In this document: one piece after another, positions 30,701 through 36,700 of the stretch | How positions within the stretch are numbered: the first letter of the stretch is position 1 | Layout: the number at the start of each line of letters is the position of its first letter | Assembly: GCA_032622095.1 (NCBI GenBank) | Contig: CP136067.1 | Span: 80,814,705 to 80,878,704, forward strand | Source: Siphonodentalium dalli | Lineage: Eukaryota; Mollusca; Scaphopoda; Gadilida; Siphonodentaliidae | Length of the DNA: 64,000 nt | Direction: 5' to 3' | Made by a program: the position numbers and the translations under genes | The notes under the pieces: model-generated | Told to the model about the DNA's origin: nothing | The model's database searches: none | What the model saw: only the letters and a program-made list of their open reading frames with translations

Positions 30701-33700
30701 GAATTAACTCTTCCCGCACATTCCATAGACACATGGATAGCAATAATTAAAATACTTTTCATCTGATCTTCCTCATGTCCCTTATTTAGGTTTATATTGG
30801 CACACTCTTCATCTGTATGGATTTAGGTATTGATTGATTAATTGATTTTGAAAATTATATTAGCCTAAAATGTTGGGTTATAATTTGTAAGAGAATGCAT
30901 GTATATTGGCTGATTTTGTAAACACAGGCACCAGGCTAGACTATTCATTTGGAGAGCAAGTATTTTTTACATATGTCAGTGCCAAGATAATTAGTTTGAC
31001 AGCGGGGATGCATAAATACCAATAATACAGTGCTGCTATTATTTCAATTTATTTGACTTATTACATGGTCACACTTGACCAGTCACATGCTTTTTATTAA
31101 TTATTTTGTGTTAAAATATTTGGGGAATATTAACCCCCTTCCAACCGACCACAGAAATATGCTATCTGATTTGATGTTTGTCATGTGAAGTGTTTAAATT
31201 TTTTATCTTTGGCAGCGAAATGGCGAATTGATTTTATTCAGATTATTTTATTATGCCCCCGACCATCCGTGCGAACATCTCACCTTGTAACTTGGGTGTT
31301 GGTTATTAGATTTTGTTGTCCTTTGACATGGTGATAGAATATCTTGGGGGAAAGGATATCCATTCGTCCATTCATTATTACAAGAGTTACGGCCCTTGAT
31401 TGACTTGTGAATTTTATGTTCGAAAGAACATTTCAGCCAGTAACTTGGACAAGTATTATCAGATTCAGTTACACTTTGGCATGGTGATAGCACATCTCGG
31501 GGGGAAAGGATACCCACTTACTATTGGGTTCGTCCATTCATTGTTTCCAGAGTTATGGTTATAATGAATTTTCACTCTGTACACACATTTTGCAGTGTAA
31601 CTCCAGTAGCAATGGTCAGACTTGAATTTTATTTGGAAAGCTAATAGACCAGGATTGATGGAAGGATACTGACAGGATCTCCTTCCTTGCTTCACATCTA
31701 GCACTGTTACTCAAGTACCAACAGATGGATTCAAATATCTTTGGAATAGTGACAAGTCAAGTTGGGTGAAAGGATACTTTTCCAGTAATAGTCATTGGCA
31801 TATCCATGAAATGCTATTTTTCAACATAAAAAATATTTAATGAAGGGAGTTCTAATAATTATAATTATGCCGACTGTGGATTTAACATTATATCTCCCAC
31901 CCAAATTAAAATTTGTTGCATATTTTTTTGGTACAAATTAGGATCATTCCCAACTACTCCGATAACAATAAGAATTCTCAGTTATAATTTTGTATTTTAC
32001 AGTGTGGCTGTTCCATTCAAAGGCATATATGTGAGCATTAGTCAGGATCCGAAATGGAAGAAGCTATCAGAGTGTTACAACAATGACCAGCATATAATAT
32101 TTGCTGATACCGTAGCTAAAATAAACCGGACCAATGCCAAGGTGTGTACGAATGCCATAAAAATACTGGCTATTGAAGACTAGCCGCAGATAGGCTAGCA
32201 GCCTGGCATGTCTAATAGACATTATTTTATCATATCAGTGTACATGTCTAATAGACATTATTTTATCATATCAGTGTACATGTATCACAGCCATGGGTTA
32301 TAGGATCTCAAAGAATGTTGATTTGGATATTAAAGATCCACTTAATTTTCGAGTCGCCAATTATTATTTTTATAGTGACTTGATATATGGTTTTAATAAC
32401 AAACTATGCCATAAATATGATTAAAATATTATAATTCATCACCATTTGAAATATCTGACTCAGAAGAGAAATAGAATACATCTGAAATCATAGAATGATT
32501 ACCCCCGTTTTGACTCCCAGAATGCAACATAATTCAAACTAAAGATGAATTTTCAATGGAAGGGGGATAACTCTATCTTTAAGATATAGATTTATTCCCC
32601 CTCCATTGAAAATAATACACTTTTTACTAAAATATAGATTACAAAAACATGTTGGTAACTCAACAAAAACAACATGTTCACAGTTTATTACAACCGATAA
32701 GTTGATAATACAATGTTTTGGAGCTTCCTCTTTCAAATGGTATATAATATGGCATATATTTTATATAAAGTAATCTGGGGATCAAAAATTAAGTGTGCCT
32801 TTAACCATCACAATGGCCTTTCAGTGTTGGTGATGTTTTCCCCCCCCTTTAGAGTTATTTGTTTTAATTTGGCCCCATGGGTGGGGGGGGGGGTATCCAG
32901 CACCCAAGGTGCGACTTCCTGTTTAACCCTTTCTTCACTAAACTCATTGACGAGTAGTTCCCTAGGAAATGTGACCATAGGCCAATTGTTAAACTTATAA
33001 TCTAAACATTTCACACCAATGAATAGGAATCCTTCTGTATTATCTTTTTGTATATCTGTTGTCAGTTCATTTTTGCTGAACATCCCTCCAAATGAATAAT
33101 AGACAATTCCAATGTATAATTTGATAACTGATGGCAGAATCCATTTAGTAAATAAATAATTCTTTTTATTGCAGTCTTCTGAGCATGTGTTAGTGATGAC
33201 GTCCCAGAATATATTTGTGATATACTTCAAGACAATGGTGGTGAAATACTGTCTGCCATTAAAAGACATCGGCAAGATATCAACGAGTCCATATGCTGAC
33301 AACATTGTTGTTTTCCAGTTAAAACATGTAAGTCAATTTTCACCAAGCCTTGAAATAGGATGTCTGTCATTTGCAGAATGAGGTCCCCAGAGGGTGAATT
33401 TAGTGATGCTACCCCGCATAGCGGGCTAGCATCACCAAATTCACCCTCTGGGAACCTCATTCTGCTGAGGTATAAGCAGAATGAGGTCCCCAGAGGGTGA
33501 ATTTGGTATGCTAGCCCGCTATGCGGGGTAGCATCACTAAATTCACCCTCTGGGGACCTCATTCTGCAAATGACAGACACCCTATTTCAAGGCTTGATTT
33601 TCACTAATAACATCTGAGTCTGGCTGCAAAATTGTAGTTAATAGCTGTGTTTTTCGAATGAATACAATGAAAATGAGTAGCACTAGGTATGTAGTGACAG

Positions 33701-36700
33701 GGGAGGCCAAAATATTTGAAAGTTTGAAAGTTCTTCCTGACTGAACGTTTGTTGAAAATTTCAGACCTAAAGAAGGTTGAAATTGTTCTGATAGTTTCAT
33801 ATTCCAACCAGTAATTAACCCTTTCATGACGGGAGCTACGCTGGTGCAGCATTAAAGATCCCGTGCCAGTGCATTCTCTTATATATGTGAGTCTCCCATA
33901 GAGATCCTTGCATATATAAGAGAATGCACTAGCTTGCAATGCCGAGGTAAATATTGTTAGGCCAATGTATTAATTTATATATGCAAGGCTCTTGCTGACA
34001 AACAATTTGAGACTCAATTGCAATGGCATATGTGGAGTGCTAGGTATTACAGTTTAACCAATATCGACGGGAGCTGTGCTGGTGCAGAATTGAAGATCCT
34101 GTGCTATGTGAGGCTCCCTTTGGGACACCCCTTAACAGACACCATCTAGAACACTTCCTACTAGTATATAATTTATTTACTGCACATGTATAAGGTCATT
34201 AAAAATACATGCCTGAATTATCTTGCAACTATATGCGGAAAATGAGGATAGCTTTATATTCTTATTTATGTCCAAGTGTATAATATAGAATATAAGATGG
34301 GGCATTTCAGATTTTGCTGTTGACTAAAATACCTTGCTTGAACTTTGTACAGATAATAGAATATATCCTTCTGATAGCTGGGTAATTTTTTCTGCCACAC
34401 TTATAGAATAGTGCAACGAAGTCAGATTTTTCAATTAATTCACAAAGAAGGAATTTTATTCTCTAAAGCCCATGTCTTATCAATCCGATCTTTAATTCAT
34501 ATTTCAGTCAAAAAATGGTGATAAATCTACGAGGAAAGGTGATTTCATCTGTGGGTGTGGGCGAATTATTGAGTTGGTGACCAAAACATATGCAGCTGTG
34601 CAGACCATATCAGGGGAACCACCAGAAATAAATATTACCTCACAGTAAGTATAAAATGTACTCCTCACAGTAAGTATAAAATGTACTCCTCACAGTAAGT
34701 ATAAAATGTACTCCTCACAGTAAGTATAAAATGTGCTCCTCACAGTAAGTATAAAATGTACTCCTCACAGTAAGTATAAAATGTACTCATCACAGTACAT
34801 GTAAGTATAAAATGTACTCCTCACAGTAAGTATAAAATGTACTCCTCACAGTAAGTATAAAATGTACTCCCCACAGTAAGTATAAAATGTACTCCTCACA
34901 GTAAGTATAAAATGTACTCCTCACAGTAAGTATAAAATGTACTCCTCACAGTAAGTATAAAATGTACTCCTCACAGTACATGTAAGTATAAAATGTACTG
35001 CTTAATAATCGACTCTTTAACCACAGCAGAATTATGGGTAACTTTTCAGGATTTGGTCAGAAATATGGCTTGTTGCCATTCATCGGAAAGCTCTCACTGA
35101 GAGCTTTCCGATGAATGGCAACAAGCCATATTTCCAACTAAATCCTGAAAAGTTACCCATAATTCTGCTGTGGTTAAGGAGTCAATTATTTAGGGCATTA
35201 CTGTATGTTATGACAGGGTGGTGGTCTCCAATGACAACTCAAGTTGGAAATTTAACCAATTCTTTACGAAATACTCATTGACGAGTAGTTCCCTTAGGAA
35301 ATGTTCAGATAATAAGTTCAACAAACATGGAACTTATTATCTGAATATTTCACTCTAATGAACAGGACTCCTTCTGCAGTTGTGTTATCGTTTCATTTGC
35401 TGTATATATTTCTTGAATACCCTTTCAGATGAATAATAGCAGGCTTTCCTCCAGGTTTTGGGGAACGGGTCCTGTATCCGCCGAGGGGAAAATGCAGTCA
35501 ATATTTTCAATATAACTTTAAAATCTAGAAAATTTATTAGATAAAAATTAATTGCCATGTTATAGATCACCCGTGGTGACGGCCTTGCATTGTTCCCAGT
35601 ATTTCGGAAATGCGCCCGTTGAAGTTAAACGACTCACTATTCAAGACTCGGCAGATAGTTTGGATGCATAACGTGCCAGGCTGTGGTATGACAGAAGGGG
35701 AAACATTGGCTGGGGGAATGGGATCCTTAACCCTTTCAGTGCCAGGGGCCGATCTGATCAGCCCTAATTTACGGTCTGTTAAATCGGCCCTAAAAATGTT
35801 GTTTTTTTATATATATTTTTTTGGGTTGAATTTTTTTTGGGTATGCTTAAGCATGCTATAGCGAATTTAAAAACAAACTGGTTAAAACCTTAGGGGCATG
35901 TTATAAATCAAAACTATCACCAAGTATTCATTGTAATAATTTTGATGCCCATGAAAAACGTAAGATTCCCTGGCACTAAACCTACCAAATAAGTCGGGCA
36001 CTGAAAGAGAGTAGAATATAAGAAAAAATTATTAAAATTGTAAAAAATAATAACAAATGATGAAAATTTGTTAGGCCAATGCATTCTCTTATATATGCGA
36101 GGCGACCTATGGTCGACTCGCATATATAAGAGAATGCATTCGCACAGGGTATATGTGTTGATACAAAAATCGGACTTGGCACTGAAAGGGTTAAAGGGAC
36201 CCCCTGCCCTACTAGCGGAAAGCCTGATAATAGACTATTCCAATGTATACTTCTCTAACTGTATGGAAGAATCTGTTAAGTAAATAAAGGGTTAATGGTC
36301 AATCTAAACCACTAAGGTTGGACATTTCAACTGCTCATACTAGATATTTTGAGCAATAGAAACTTAGTGTTTTCTAATCATATTATGTGAATTTAAGGTT
36401 CATGATCTGAAATTCGGACCTGGGTGACTAAAATTTACCTGAACCCAGCTACTTAATCCCATTTAGCAATGCTAAAATAGAACCTGAGGTCTAGCCTAAA
36501 GTAGTGTTTAGACGAATCGGTTGCATTCTTATGTTGTGTTACCACAATCTGTGGTCTGTGTTATGCCGTTCACAAAGGCATGTTGTGTTACAATGTAGAA
36601 CTTCCGATTGTAGCTGATGAGTTTCATATGGGAATAAATGCAAGATTGCATTGGTTATTTTTATAAAAAAAATAATACGATAATGCCAAGTAGGGCCCTG

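Larger units (their letters stand above)
35252..36295. mobile_element. T4 element carrying nested insertions
   Basis: TTAACCAATTCTTTACGAAA on the left and AAATAAAGGGTTAA on the right. The middle is interrupted by the element at 35440-36226. Confidence 0.78.

Noticed and set aside
32808-33305. 165-residue frame on the minus strand
   Set aside because: It is antisense to myosin exon 17 and runs through a T4 transposon; the sense strand fully explains the region.
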